Positions 1 to 13,100 of a stretch of 64,000 bases of DNA are shown in pieces. Source of the stretch: Pycnopodia helianthoides (lineage: Eukaryota > Echinodermata > Asteroidea > Forcipulatida > Asteriidae); assembly GCA_032158295.1 (NCBI GenBank), contig CM063246.1, forward strand, positions 19,092,991 through 19,156,990, read 5' to 3'. Position 1 is the stretch's first letter. The number at the start of each line of letters is the position of its first letter. The translations under genes and the position numbers were made by a program. Under the pieces are notes generated by a model. That model was given only the letters and a program-made list of their open reading frames with translations, was not told the origin of the DNA and ran no database searches.

Positions 1-830
1 CCTCTAGTGTTCAAGCAAAATATCATAAAGGGATGGTACCACATTTGGTTTTGAAATGTACATTACTTCCAACCTACTTTCAAAAACACAACCTTGAAGA
101 GGGGTTCCAAGGTCAAGTTCTGTTTTGTGATCCACTCATTTTCCAATAGATAAAGTCCCTATGAAAATGGGAGAAATTACTAACCTCAGGTTAAAATGGT
201 GTAAAATGCCACTGTGTTTGATACCCTTCACGTGCAAATGATGTCAAAATCCAAAAAAACGTTCAATGACGTCACATTTCAAATATATCATCTGTACATT
301 ATTTTTATACATAGAATTTTGATTTATTTCCTGAATTTTGATGATATTCAATCAAAACAGCATTGAAGTTGACCTTTTGACGGTGCAGAAATTCCTCTTT
401 GGAATGAACAGACCTATTTGTTTTTGATGTCCAATGACATCATGTTTCATGTTTTGCTCTAAAGGAGTATCAAATAAAATGACATTTTACACCATTTTTT
501 CTGTGAGGTTAGAGACTTGTAATTTTTCCACCACTTTCATGAGGGCTCTTATTCTGTTGGAAAATGAGTTCATCACCAAACTGTATTTGACCTTGGAGCC
601 CATCTTTAAGGAATGGTTACAACATTGGTTCGGGGAAGATTGTACTAATATTCCAACCCTCTACTTTTAAAGAAAAAACAAAATAAAGGGACAACCTCCC
701 CATGATTTGGAAGAGCGCAGCCTCTACAATCTTCTCGTTTCCAGGAATCGTATCACAAAGAAAATTGAACAAAAGTGTTCATTTGAAGAAAAAAATTACA
801 ACCCTCTTATCTTCAAGACACATTATCATG
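1..830. repeat. Foldback repeat, copy A, left of UTP4 exon 12
   Basis: Two arms match in reverse: TTCCAAGGTCAAGTTCTGTT...CTCATTTTCCAATAG on the left and GAGTTCATCACCAAACTGTA...CTTGGAGCCCATCTTTAAGG on the right, centred near 330. The same sequence recurs as a direct copy at 7560-8295. No UTP4 exon is seen before 1158. Confidence 0.6.
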
Positions 831-1157
831 AAACTAATTATAGAAAATTTGACTGAAACTGGTGCTCTCAATGAGGGAGAAATTTGTATGATTTGTATTG
901 CCACAATGAATTCCCTTAATAATGACTACTGTATCATAGATGCTAACATTTCCCAGGCAAGAAGAAAAGTGATAAAGAGTGTTCTCTGATCAAACAGTCT
1001 GTGAGTGGTATTTCTACATGGCACACTACAAATTCCTTCTGTGTACATACTTTTTTACTTTTTATGTAATTATAGCCAATGGAAGCAAAGTTTCTGTATT
1101 TTTTTTCATGATGCGGACAAATAAATATCTATCTATCTATCTACATGTACAGTGTAC

Positions 1158-4100
1158 CTTTTTGGCTGCGAGGTTATAGACAAGAATGTTTCCTTTGGTG
1201 TCGCACGCTGCGACGAATCTCCCGTTTGCACTGACTGTGAGGTGGGCGATGGAGTCCTCCATTGGAGGGAAGGTGTGCAGTAGGCTGGGCTGTATGCTGT
1301 CTACTCGTACAACCTACAGATTGAAAATAATTGTCAACGTAGCAAGGATATTCAGATGTGCAACTTTGAGTTCACCCAAAACAAAATAAAATGTAGGGAA
1401 TTTAAAAGACTCCCAGGTGTTCCCTCATACCATTTGGTCAAAAAAAAAAGAACATTCAAATCACCCAGATTCCACCTCTTGGTTGTTCGCCGTTTGTAAA
1501 AAACTGCGACTAAATCTAAGTCATTATCATCCCAGTGAACCCATCTTCCCCAACCTTGCATTGCATACTAGCCCCTCATCACACCCCAGCACTTATTAAA
1601 ATTGGTCAAATGATCTACCATTATAAAAAACCCAGTAAACCCTTTCCCCATCTTCCCCTACCCCTGTACCCTTCCTCCCTCACCCTATCCCCCTACTAAC
1701 CCTTCTTTCGTTTCGCCATTTTAGGATTATTAAAGCATCCCACCCATTTATACACCAGTTACTCTCAAAACAAGACCAGTTTGTTCCAGTTTGTGCCATT
1801 TGTAACATTTATTAATCTCCTAAAATTGTCCGCAAACTGGGCCGTCTTCGTATTTGTGAGAATTTTCTAATCTGTACTTACTTGCACTGATCCACGCTGT
1901 GAGGCTAGGATCAACTGCTCTGAGTCCTGGGTGAATGTCATCAGGTGTGCAGGTTGCAGGCCGGATGGAAGGGCCGGAACCTAGAGTAGGTAATAATCAA
2001 GAAGGTATATATGTTCCATCCATTGATGAATGCAACTTTGTTCAGAGTTTAAAGTTTGGGTGTTAAGTTACCATACTGTCGGATCGGATGGGTTCAGTCT
2101 CGTCCAGCCAAGCTAACCAAGCTTGGCATAGGACCGCGCGGTCCAACCAGAGTCCAAAGGTTATTGGGTTTGGGGTTTCCATGCTATGGGGTTCTAATGG
2201 ATTAGATCACAACAAACTATTTACCCTATCTGCAACGCCCGAGTGAGGGCGCGTTATCGTTAGCTATTGACAATTGCTTTGGCTTGCTGTATAACGTTAA
2301 TCGATGACAGGTTAGTATTACCCTGAGTATAAGGCATTTTATCCTTTAGGAGATAAAAGGAATTATTGGCACTTGTTCACAGTTAGGTATGACATATCAA
2401 TAAATGCATCATCTTACTGGCTGTATTGCTATGGTCAGAAGGAAGCAGATGATAGCTGCTCGATAGATCATGTCATGTCAGGTAAAGTGGTGCTTAAAAG
2501 CAGACAATTACCAGAAAAAGAAAACAAAATTAATTCTTAAAAATGTCTGGTGACAGACTGGCTTTGGTCGTGTTTCCTTTTCCTAAAAACACTCCCCAGC
2601 CTTTTCATGACTATGCTCTGGGGGGGGGGGGGGGTGTTGGAGGCAGGCGTAGAAAGGAGACATTACAGGTCACTGAAATCAAGTCCTAGTTCAGTTCAGT
2701 TTTTCATATTTTTAAACTTTCTTAATATAGCGCTTAATTTCCGGCGTCTCGAAGAACTTGTTTTTTTCTTTTCTTAAGACAGGTTTGGTAAGTCCTAAAA
2801 ACAAGAGTACCTTATAAGGATTTACAAGGTGATGCGTCGCAATCTGCAGTCAATCATGTTAGAAACACAAGGGCGAGCCCATTATCTTAACAATAAGTGA
2901 ACTGGGTTCTTTTTTGTACATTACACAACACACTCGACCTACGGCTTTACACCCTATCTGAAGGATAAAGCTTTAAGGGTTTAAGTGCCTTGCTTGATGA
3001 CACAAGTGCTAGACCGGGATTCGAACCCACACTCTGCTGATCAGAAACACCAGAGCTTGACAGGGGCACCAAGGCCAAGACCATGTAACTCCATGCCTGG
3101 TTTGAGTCCGATGTGCTTGACCAATAGCCACGGGTTAAGATGTTTGGACTTCACCATCAGCTTTTGTATGGTGTAGTAACTATGCTCACAGGTAACTGTG
3201 TACTGACTCCTAGCTTGCACAACATGCAGCGCACTTCTTCTGAGCGTCTATCCTGTCTGACATCTTTGGAGTCAAAATTTACACAAAGGAATTTACTCCC
3301 CAAATGGTGGAAAGGGTGGACGCACATTGTGGGGTGGTGCGTTGCACGTTGTGCAAGGGGTCAATAACACACAATATGGACCGGTTTGCTTATTTTTCTC
3401 TCAAGTCCCTTGCTTCTTTCTTTGCTGATCTGTATCTTTATAGAATTCCGCTAGACAGTGGCGTTTGCATGGAACAGGTTTGCACTTGAGGCCGTATGAA
3501 CAATCAGGCAGTGGGTTCATGTGGCTGTGGAAAGCAATGAAGTAACCACCAAGACCACTTGAAGGGTATTGTTACTGTTCCTCTAGTGTTTGAGTTTGCA
3601 TTTGTCCAGCGGACCAATGTTAGGGAGTTTTAAACGAATGATAGATTAAACTTTGCTGGCAAAGTGCTTAACTAAGGCTGTGTCCGAATTGGGGGCTTTG
3701 GCTACGATTGACATGCCTTGAAGCATAAGATGCCCATATCAACATCCTCAGCAATGTCTGTAGCCGCAGCCGCCAATTGGCCAGATACAGACCTTTCATT
3801 CAGCCTTCTTGTTTTCTCCCAAATCAAATCAATGTACCCAAACCAAAGGCCTTATCCGAATTGGCAGCTACAGCTTTGGCTGCGACTGTTGCTAAGGACA
3901 TCCTCTACTTCAACACACAATGACGCGTTGATCCAGCCATAGATGTAGCCAGAGCCGCCAATTCGGAAACGGCCTTAGTTGGGAGGGCCAAATAGTCTGG
4001 TCCTTTTATGGGACAATCAGGCTTTATTGTGACTGCACACAGGGAACACGTCAAAGATGGAAGTATGGTAGGGGTCAATTGTTTCATAGACATGATGACC

Positions 4101-7100
4101 TCCAAATTATTGTCTTTGCAGGTTTCAATTTCTTCTATTTAATTAAAATTTGTAAACCTTTTAGACATAAACTTAACATACAAGTAGTCAAGGGGCCTGG
4201 CAGGGAAGTATGAAAGAACACAACTTGTCTTCATCAAAAAAAGTGTACAATAATGCTTCAAAACTGGACATTTTCAATGGATTGTTTTCTTTAAAAAAAA
4301 ATAAAAATAAATTGTTGTGAACCGTCCCTTTAAGTGTGTGTCTTACCTTGGCCAGGGAGAGTGGGGTATGAGTCAAGTGGAACAGCCGGACTCGATTCAC
4401 ATCTGAATAGGCCAGCCATCTGCCGCATGGGCTGATAGCACTGCAGGCTACGTGCTCACCACCCTGTCGTCCAGAGAGAGAGGGAGAGAGAGAGAGAGAG
4501 GGGAGAGAGAGAAAGGGAGAGAAAAAAAAAGATTGCCAATGGAAGGTGACAAATTCATAATCAAGTAATCATCGTAAAAAAAAAAAAAAACCATGACAAG
4601 CTTTACAATGGGAGATGGTATCTCGTTAATGACAATCTGATAAAATACTAATCCATTAACGCCGAAAACAAACCCCTGTTGAAAAATGGAAAATCTCTTC
4701 ATTAAAGGCAAAGTGCACCGTTGTTTTCTTTTTGGGAAGATTAAATTCATTCCAATCCATACAACACGCACACCATACAACAAATCTGTGAAAGTTTCAT
4801 CGAACGGGGTATGCAGTTTGAGGGTAGATAATGACAAAACAGTTTCATACTTTGACACGGAATTTGTTGACGTTCAGATTGAGCTTACTTTGACTGCCGC
4901 AATCAAAATAAACAAACGGCGATTTTTTGGTTCGCACTTTAAACCCTTCTCCCTCTACTACACGTAACGAGTCTAATGGAAATGTATACGACTCTGGAAC
5001 TGTGGTTCGTGGTGCTGGAATGGACTTCACAATCAATGACGGTTTTAGACTGAAACGAATCAATCTCATCCAAAACTACTAATCCAGTACTTTGTCTTGA
5101 ATCATTAACATGTTGACTGCCGCCTACGAGTATATTCGTAGTAACAGGTTAGACGGATTCTGCCACTACTCATAGTGAATGAAAGGGCTTGCATTGTTAT
5201 TTAAATCCACTGGCATCCCTGAGCACGCAACACATACACTTCCTGGCAGTGGTGAGGACATCAACCTTAGAATGTGCATGTTAATTTTTTTGTTTTGTTT
5301 AGTACCTATTTGGTATGCGCGCATGCGCATCGCACTTATGCGCGCATGCGCACCGCACTTGGCAAACTTGTACAATTTGTCCAAACTGACTTCATCAGGA
5401 ATCCACTGGTTTTGAATAAGCTTCATTGGGATTACACAATCAAGCGACCAACAATTTTTTAATCGCAATCCGTGGAGGATAACTGCAGTTATCGTTACGT
5501 CAATGATTTCATTTGATTTTAGCTGTAAGTACTCTGACATGCAGCCCCTGTAATTTCACAGGCTTTCTTTGGGGTTCCACAACCAACCAAGCTACACGTC
5601 AAGTCGAAACACGACTCACAAAAGATGACAACAAAAGTACCATCCCAACAACACATGAAAGTACAATGTAGCACCAGTGCCCCCTTGGGTGGCTTAACAC
5701 AAACGGTAAAAGGGCATTACAAACCCAAAGGGGGCAAAGTTTCTGCACTGCAGGTGACAGGCAAACACAATTTCCCTTGGCAATCTATAACAATAGGCAA
5801 TTCACCTCTTTCAGAAGTATACCAATGTCTTCAAACTTGGGGAGTTACTACATGTACTACTTTTTCCCCAGGAATTGGTAGAAAACCAAAAAAATAAGTC
5901 AAACATTTTTGGAGTCAAACTACTTCTACAAGCTACCGGTGTTGTGGGTGGTACCCTTTTCTACACAATTGGACAGTCTATGGTTACTAAATACCCAGAA
6001 TAACCTGGTGTGCCTGCAATAACGTGGTGTGTCTGGCCCCAAGTAATTAATCCATCAAAATTTAATGAAAACATGCAATGGATTACGGAGGATGCCGGGT
6101 TGGTTTAAGATTTTAGAATTAACCCTATGCAAAAATATTTAACTTTCGGAGCAACATTTTCAAGTAGAAGATGTAGACTATAGGTTAAAGCCATACTGCA
6201 AATCAAAAAGAGTACACAGTCTTATTATGTTAGAACGGACAGGATGGCAAGGAGCTGCAGTGAACCTCAACTAGGTTAACTTCACTTCATCTTGAAGAAG
6301 ACTCCTGCTATTCTGAGCTAGTAGTAGCACATAACTTTCCACCTTCAAACACTCATGTCAACGAGCATTCTTTGTCTTCAGAAGAAAAAAAAAAGAGCAC
6401 ATCCAAATATGAAAATTATAAAAACATCCCGTCGGTGCCATCATCGGCTGCCAGCTCTAATCAAACACACTCAAGCTCATGTTGGAAAATGATTGAAATA
6501 CCCCGGCGAGGAGCTGAGAAATGCTCCGTACATGCCCGGCACGGTTCAACAACCTGTCGAGGGGGCTTTTTTTTTTTTTTTTGTGGTCTGGTTACGGACA
6601 TCTTGAACGTCACTCATCAGTAAGCATGGATGAAGTGCAACCCTCCTTTGCAGATGGATCGAAACCTGGGAGTGGATGAAATTGAAATCCATCCAAGTTC
6701 ATTCAACCTGGGCTAAGGCGGCGGGGAGAAGAAGAAAAAAAAAAAGGAGAGAAAAAAAAAAAGGAGAGAAAGAAAAAAAAGAAGACGAAAGAAAAAAGAA
6801 AAAGCTGTCTGGGAGTTTGAATGTAAAAAAGAACGAGCCCCTGAGCAGTGTGTATCAGTTCGGGGATCAAGGGTGGTTAGGTTTCAGGGTTTAGCAACGG
6901 AACACTACTTGAAAACATGATTAGTCATGTTGGTATGTCGGCAGAATCGATGCGGGGAATAACAGCCATGAGGAAATCCTACACGTCTAATCACCCTCTT
7001 GTCTTGTCTAGTGTGTCAGGACGTTTTCGTGATTTGATCCCCGGGATGTTATTTGTTGTCGGCGGAATAAACATTTTCATCATCTCCCCGTACCCCCCCC

Positions 7101-10100
7101 CCCTGTTCTCATTCCCTCATCTTTTAATCAAATCGGATAAGATGGCATCTCCTCTTCCTTCCCCAGTCATCCGAATAACTCCGGTGGAGGACAAAATGAG
7201 GGGTTTGGGACCCTCTTCAGGCCATGCCCCAATTGCCTGAACCCTTGCCTTTGTGCCTTCTTCGTCATCAGCATTACTCCTTATCTGCCAAAGCGCAAAA
7301 TGTTCCAGCGTTAATGACTTCCATTAGTCCAGTCTTAGCCTTGAGTGCCTTTTGCTCTCTGTCTTTGTGTCCTTATCTGTTTTTTTTTTGCACAGTACCA
7401 TCAAAATGAGCAACACTCGAAAATTCACTTAAACAAAGCTGTACAATACCCTGAGAGTTAGCAATGGTGACCCATCAAAATAACATTCCCCTTTAATTTA
7501 TCTTCAAAAGCAAGAAGGAAAAGTAGTTAGCTAGCCTTTTCAAATAATACTCTATTGGCATTTTTTTTTTTTTACTAGTACCCAACTAAAAGAGGAACTT
7601 TTAAGTCAATTTCAGTTTTTATATCCACTCATTTTCTAATAGGTAGAGTCCTTTTTTATATATAAGTGCTTAAAAAATACAAGTCTCTGACCTCATGTTA
7701 AAATGGTGTCACACCGTGTTTGATACCCTTCAAGTGCAATTTTTGTCAAAATCCAAAAACGCTTGGTGATGTCACATTTTAAAAAAGAAAGGTCTGTACA
7801 TTTTTGTACAGAGAATCTTTGACGGTTCAATCAAAACGGCATTGAATTGACCTTTTGCCTGGTGCAGAAAAATCCTTGCTGAAATGAACAGACCTACTTG
7901 TTTTTGATGTCCGATGACGCCATGTTTCAAATATCGCTCTCACAGAGTATCAAGAAAATTGACAATTTACACTATTTTAAAGTGAGGTAAGAGACTTGAA
8001 ACTTGTTCTCCACTTTCATGAGGACTCTATCTATTGGGAAATGAGTGCATCACAAAACTGTATTTGACCTTGGAGCCCCTCTTTAAGGAATGGCACAACA
8101 TTGGTTTAGGGAAGGTTGTACAAATATTCCTACCCTCTGGTTTTCAAGAAACATAAAAATTAGAGGGACAACCTCTCCATAATTTTTGAAAAGTGCCGCC
8201 TTTACAATCTTCTCGGTTCCAAGAATCACACCACGAAAGGGATGGTACAAAAGTGTTCCCTTAAAAAATTCCAACCCTCTTGTCTACAAGAAACATTTTA
8301 TTGCTTTCGGTCTCTTGTTACTGGAAAAAAAACCAGTACTTTGTGCGCCTGGAAGAAGGGCGTAGAGCCCTGTGCTCTTCTTCAAGGCACACGACAATTT
8401 CATAGGCAGTTAGGCAGTAACTTTAAACAAGACCAAGAGCAACATCCAAACAACTTCAATAATTCAATTTCCAAACACTATTCAAGTAGAGGTAACTTTA
8501 TCAGTTCGAGTACAAAGTATACATTACCCGAGAAAGGGCACTGTACAAAATCTGCTATAATAGCGCATACTAACAGGCCTTTTATGAGAAAAAAATAAAG
8601 GAGAAAAAAAATAATAATAAAAAAACACACACCAAAACCGTCTCACATCAGCACGATCTTAGACACAATTGGTGTACCTAAATCCCATTACCAGCTGCAG
8701 TGTTTCCATGACCCAATGAGCCTTAACTCTTGAGTTCACTCCCTGTGAATCACTTCATTAAAATGAAAGTCAATGCCCTCCTTCTCCCACTCCTCCACGA
8801 GAAAAAAAAAAAAACGCGGAGCGAAAAAGCAAAAAAAAAAAAAGAGAGAAAAAAAAACAATAAAGATAATCCGTTCTCCGTCACCTGCCCCAATTATCCA
8901 TGCCTGGCTACATGGCACATACCATGAACTTCAGAGTGTAGTGTGTATACACACATGCACACCCGGTCACTCACACACGTTTTTTTGTGTATTTATTATG
9001 TGTGTGTGCATGGTAATTATTCCATTCACTGCCAGACATTACTTAACATTTGGCAGGGCAGCGAGCAGAGCAGCGGCGGGCAGAGTAGGGTAGGAGTAAG
9101 TAAGTAAGGAGATTGGAATGCCTGCCTGCCTGCCTGCCACGACGGCAGCCAGACTACTACCAGGCCCTGATGGTACACGTCGTATAAATCACTCCAGTTT
9201 GTCTGGGGCAGGTTGAAGGACCCTTGCAAAATATTGTGCATCAAAACCCCCGCCGGGAAGTAAGTGTCCGACGATCTGTTTCTCCTATTAAGCTCGGATC
9301 AAAACCCTCTTCCTTTTTTTTTTCTTCTCCACATCATTTTTTTTGTCTTCTTTCTTGTTGCTGCGCTCTTCTTCCCTTTTAACGATTTCCCCCTTCGTGC
9401 GAATGATTGATAATTCCATGGTAGTTGACTCACATGGTTAAATGCCTCTACAGATCCGTGCCTCTCTCAGCGATCTTGCAGACCATATCAGTGGTTAAAT
9501 TACAAAAAAAATATCGAGATATAATTCTTTCATCGGGGATAAATCACGTTGCTTGAAATGAGTGCAGTTGACGCATACCAGTACCATAGATATTTCTACG
9601 TGTGTAAATGGTACATACAAAAGTTCTTGTTTTATATTTGGGTGGAAATGTGTGATTGTGGTCCATTGTTTTGTTCTAAAGCAATTAGACAATGAGTAAG
9701 GGGTAAAAGCTGCACAGTATATTGTTAACAATTTAATAATTTTATTTTCTAGATTAGACCACAGCCCAATTTCATAAAGTTGTTCAGCAGAAAACACTGC
9801 TTAGCAAATTTATTTTGCTAAGCAAAAAAAAAGAAGAAAAAAAGCGGGGCACCAGTTGCAAAAAGAAGTTAACTTTCTGGAATGTTTGGCTGGTAACCTG
9901 CTTCTGCTAAGCAAGATTTTTTCTGTGCTTGGCAAGATTTTGTGCTAACAGGCTTTTACGAAATTGGGCCCAGAGTCCAACTTGATAGAGCTGCTTATGC
10001 AGACAATATTGCTGAACAAGTTTCTGCTTAGCTACAATGGGCAGGACGCCAGTCACAGATGGTACACGTGACATGGGACCAAATTTCCACATGATTTTTA

Positions 10101-13100
10101 GGATAAGCAAACAACAGCTGAATACCAGTAACAAGCAATATGCAACAAATGGAAATTTGGTTGGTAATCCTGTTTTTATCAAGGAAAAAATTTCATGCTA
10201 AGCAAATTTTTGTGCTTAGCAGCTCTATAAAATTGGGCCATGGTGAGCTGGCAAGCCACTTTCTTAGCAGTTCTCTGAGCTTGGGTCCAGCGTATAGCCC
10301 CTCGATGCTTTTTCTAATTGTATATTTTGCTTTTAAATCAAACCAAACACTGGAGCTGCAGAAGAACAACAAAGGGACACCTTCTGGGGTTACAAAGTTA
10401 CTACTTCGATTCATCTATATCGTCAAATATTGCCAGGTTCGCCATTTGGACTGATAGTGTCTCTGACAGCAGATGGCCTTATCAATTTGATAGTAGACAG
10501 ATATCACCACTGGGAAGATCAAAATGGGAGGATATGACAATTTTACATCCACTCTTTTGTTTTGTTCAATCATTGTTTTTAACAGTGTACAAAATTTCGT
10601 GTTTTTTTTTTTAAATATAAACCTAAAAAGTTTTCAGCTGCAAAAACAACGGTAGGCTACTTTAAATTCACAGGAGACTCTAACTTTCTGGTGCTTTTCT
10701 GTATTTTGTATTTATAAACAACCTAACTAAAACAGAAGTGTGGGATCTACAATTTTTTAGAGGGGATAACTTTTTCTTTCAGCGGCTGATTTCAAAAAAA
10801 TTGTATATACATACAAAATTAAAAAAACCATCTCCGAAACACGTAGTAACAAGTTTTTATCACTAACGGCTTAAATTCTATGCAGAGTTTAGTCTAGCAC
10901 CCATGGGCATTGTTGTTGTAAGGTTGATTAATTTCACTAGAAACGTCCACACCCTACAGGCATCGCCACTCCAAACACTGGCCCCTGTAAATGCTCCGGA
11001 CGTCTAATGGATTTGCTCTCATCCCGCTCCAACGATGAGGGCGCTCTACAAAAAGCGTGTGGGTCTTCGAGAGTGTCTTCCATTGTTGGAAAGCCATTGA
11101 AAACATTTCACACGATACAAAACCATAATTATTTAAAACTGACAGTGGTTTGTAAAGCCGTTGACGGTGGACAGATTTTCCTCACAAAAATTTACAAAAT
11201 GACAACATTCGACAAAAGAACATTGGTTTTTTTTGTGCTGTGCAGGAGACCGAAACGAGTATTGCAATTTTGTCAAATGAATATTTCAAGTTGGTTGTTT
11301 AACGCATATGAAACTAATAATCTATGACAAATTGACATTCTGTGCGAAACTTACACCAGCTCTTCGGTCTGATGCTTTTGTGGGTCGCATTGTTAACGCC
11401 GCCGCGACAAAATAAACCCTTCCTCCTACTTTTTCAAAACACAATTACATTTTTGTAGTCCCCCATATGCTTATCAGCATTTCCATATCTGGCTACGAAT
11501 TTTATAAATACCTCTATCTGTCTACCCAGACATAAAGGGGGGGGGGACAATTCTATTTAATCTCAGAGGGTAGCATTAGCCAGACCATGGGCTGTTTAAT
11601 ATGCAGCAGAGGGGGGGGGGGGGAGTATCAGGGCACACAAACACACACACACCCCTCCCTCCTAGGGGTTACCTATATATCGGTCACTGAAGAGCGTTGC
11701 CCTAGGTTGCCGTTAATGACCAATCAGGATTGCCCGCTGTGTCGACCAGACAGGTGTGAACTGAATTATGGGTAGAAAACATGCCTGCTTTCACTCAGCC
11801 GTGCAGTTGTGTGCTGACAAATACCCACGCCGTACAAGACTGTCAGCATCTCTATTTAAAGCCGAGCCCCCCCAATGCCTCAGGCTGCCACATTCAAGTC
11901 AATTGTCGGCTTGAGCTTAATGTGGTTATTTCTAGATTCCAGCTAAACTTGAATGGATTTTGGTGTTATGCGACAAGAAGTCACAAGATTTGTGTTGTGC
12001 AATGTGGTATAATTTTTCTCTTTAAAGGGACTGTACTGACAAGACAAATTCAGGTGAAAATACAGCTTAGAAATGTCTAAACTTCATTGCAAAAAAATTA
12101 ATTATATATATATATATATATATCTATAATAGGTTTGGGGTTGAACAAAGCAAAATCGACTAGAGCGGGATTTGAACCAACCACCTCCGGATTAACCTTA
12201 AGATGGCCGCCATTCTTTTTTTACTGTTCAAACACACAATACATTAAAGAAACATGTTGGACAAGACATTGGACTTTTTCAAAAAGAGGAGGAGACAGGG
12301 CGCTACAGTTTTACTATTTTTCCAATGTTTTGCTATTTTTTCCAAGATGGATGCCATGCTAAATATGGCTGGCCAAGGTATATTTATTCACAGATTTTGT
12401 GCTATTTTAGTGTACTGATGCAATGTATGACAAAACAAATGATTTGTACCATTTTAGTCAAATTTTCCCTTTTTTTCCCTTTTTAAATTTTTTTATAAAA
12501 TAGTGAAAAGTAAAAAAAAGGAGGCGGGCGGGGACGCTAAACATGTTTTTTTTTTACTAGGCCTAATATATATATATAAAATAAACCATCATTATCCTGC
12601 ATTACAAGTGGGTGTCTCTGTTTATTTTTACTTGAATAAAGCTAAAGTAGAAAAGTCAAAAATTAGTTTATGGCCCGACGTTTCGACCCTAGCGGAGTTT
12701 TTCTCAAAGAGCACAACTCCTGTTTTAATTTGGCCTTCAAGAAAGACTCTGCTGGGGTCGAAACGTCAGGCTATTAACTATTTTTTTGATTAAAGCTATA
12801 GAAAGTTTTCCTAAATCCAACTTGAAATTATTGCCGGTAATTTTTAAAAAAAAAAGTCTACCTTCTAATAATTAAAGGCCCTGTACACTATTGGTAAGAT
12901 TGAAAAACACAATGTTCACAGATTCACACATAACTTACATGATTTAAAGTAAGTAATGGTAGAAAGGGTTCCTTCAAATATTTCTGCCTAAAATGCTATC
13001 GTTTCTGAGAAACGAGTAAAACAATAGTAATTATCGCGCGCGATAATTTGAAAAAAACAGAAAACACATAAGATCTCTTTTCACTATTTTCTTGTGACCT

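Noticed and set aside
5166..5540. 124-codon minus-strand open frame
   Set aside because: The frame crosses the duplicated GCGCATGCGCA motifs, shows no recognisable domain and lacks splice partners; kept only as noncoding.
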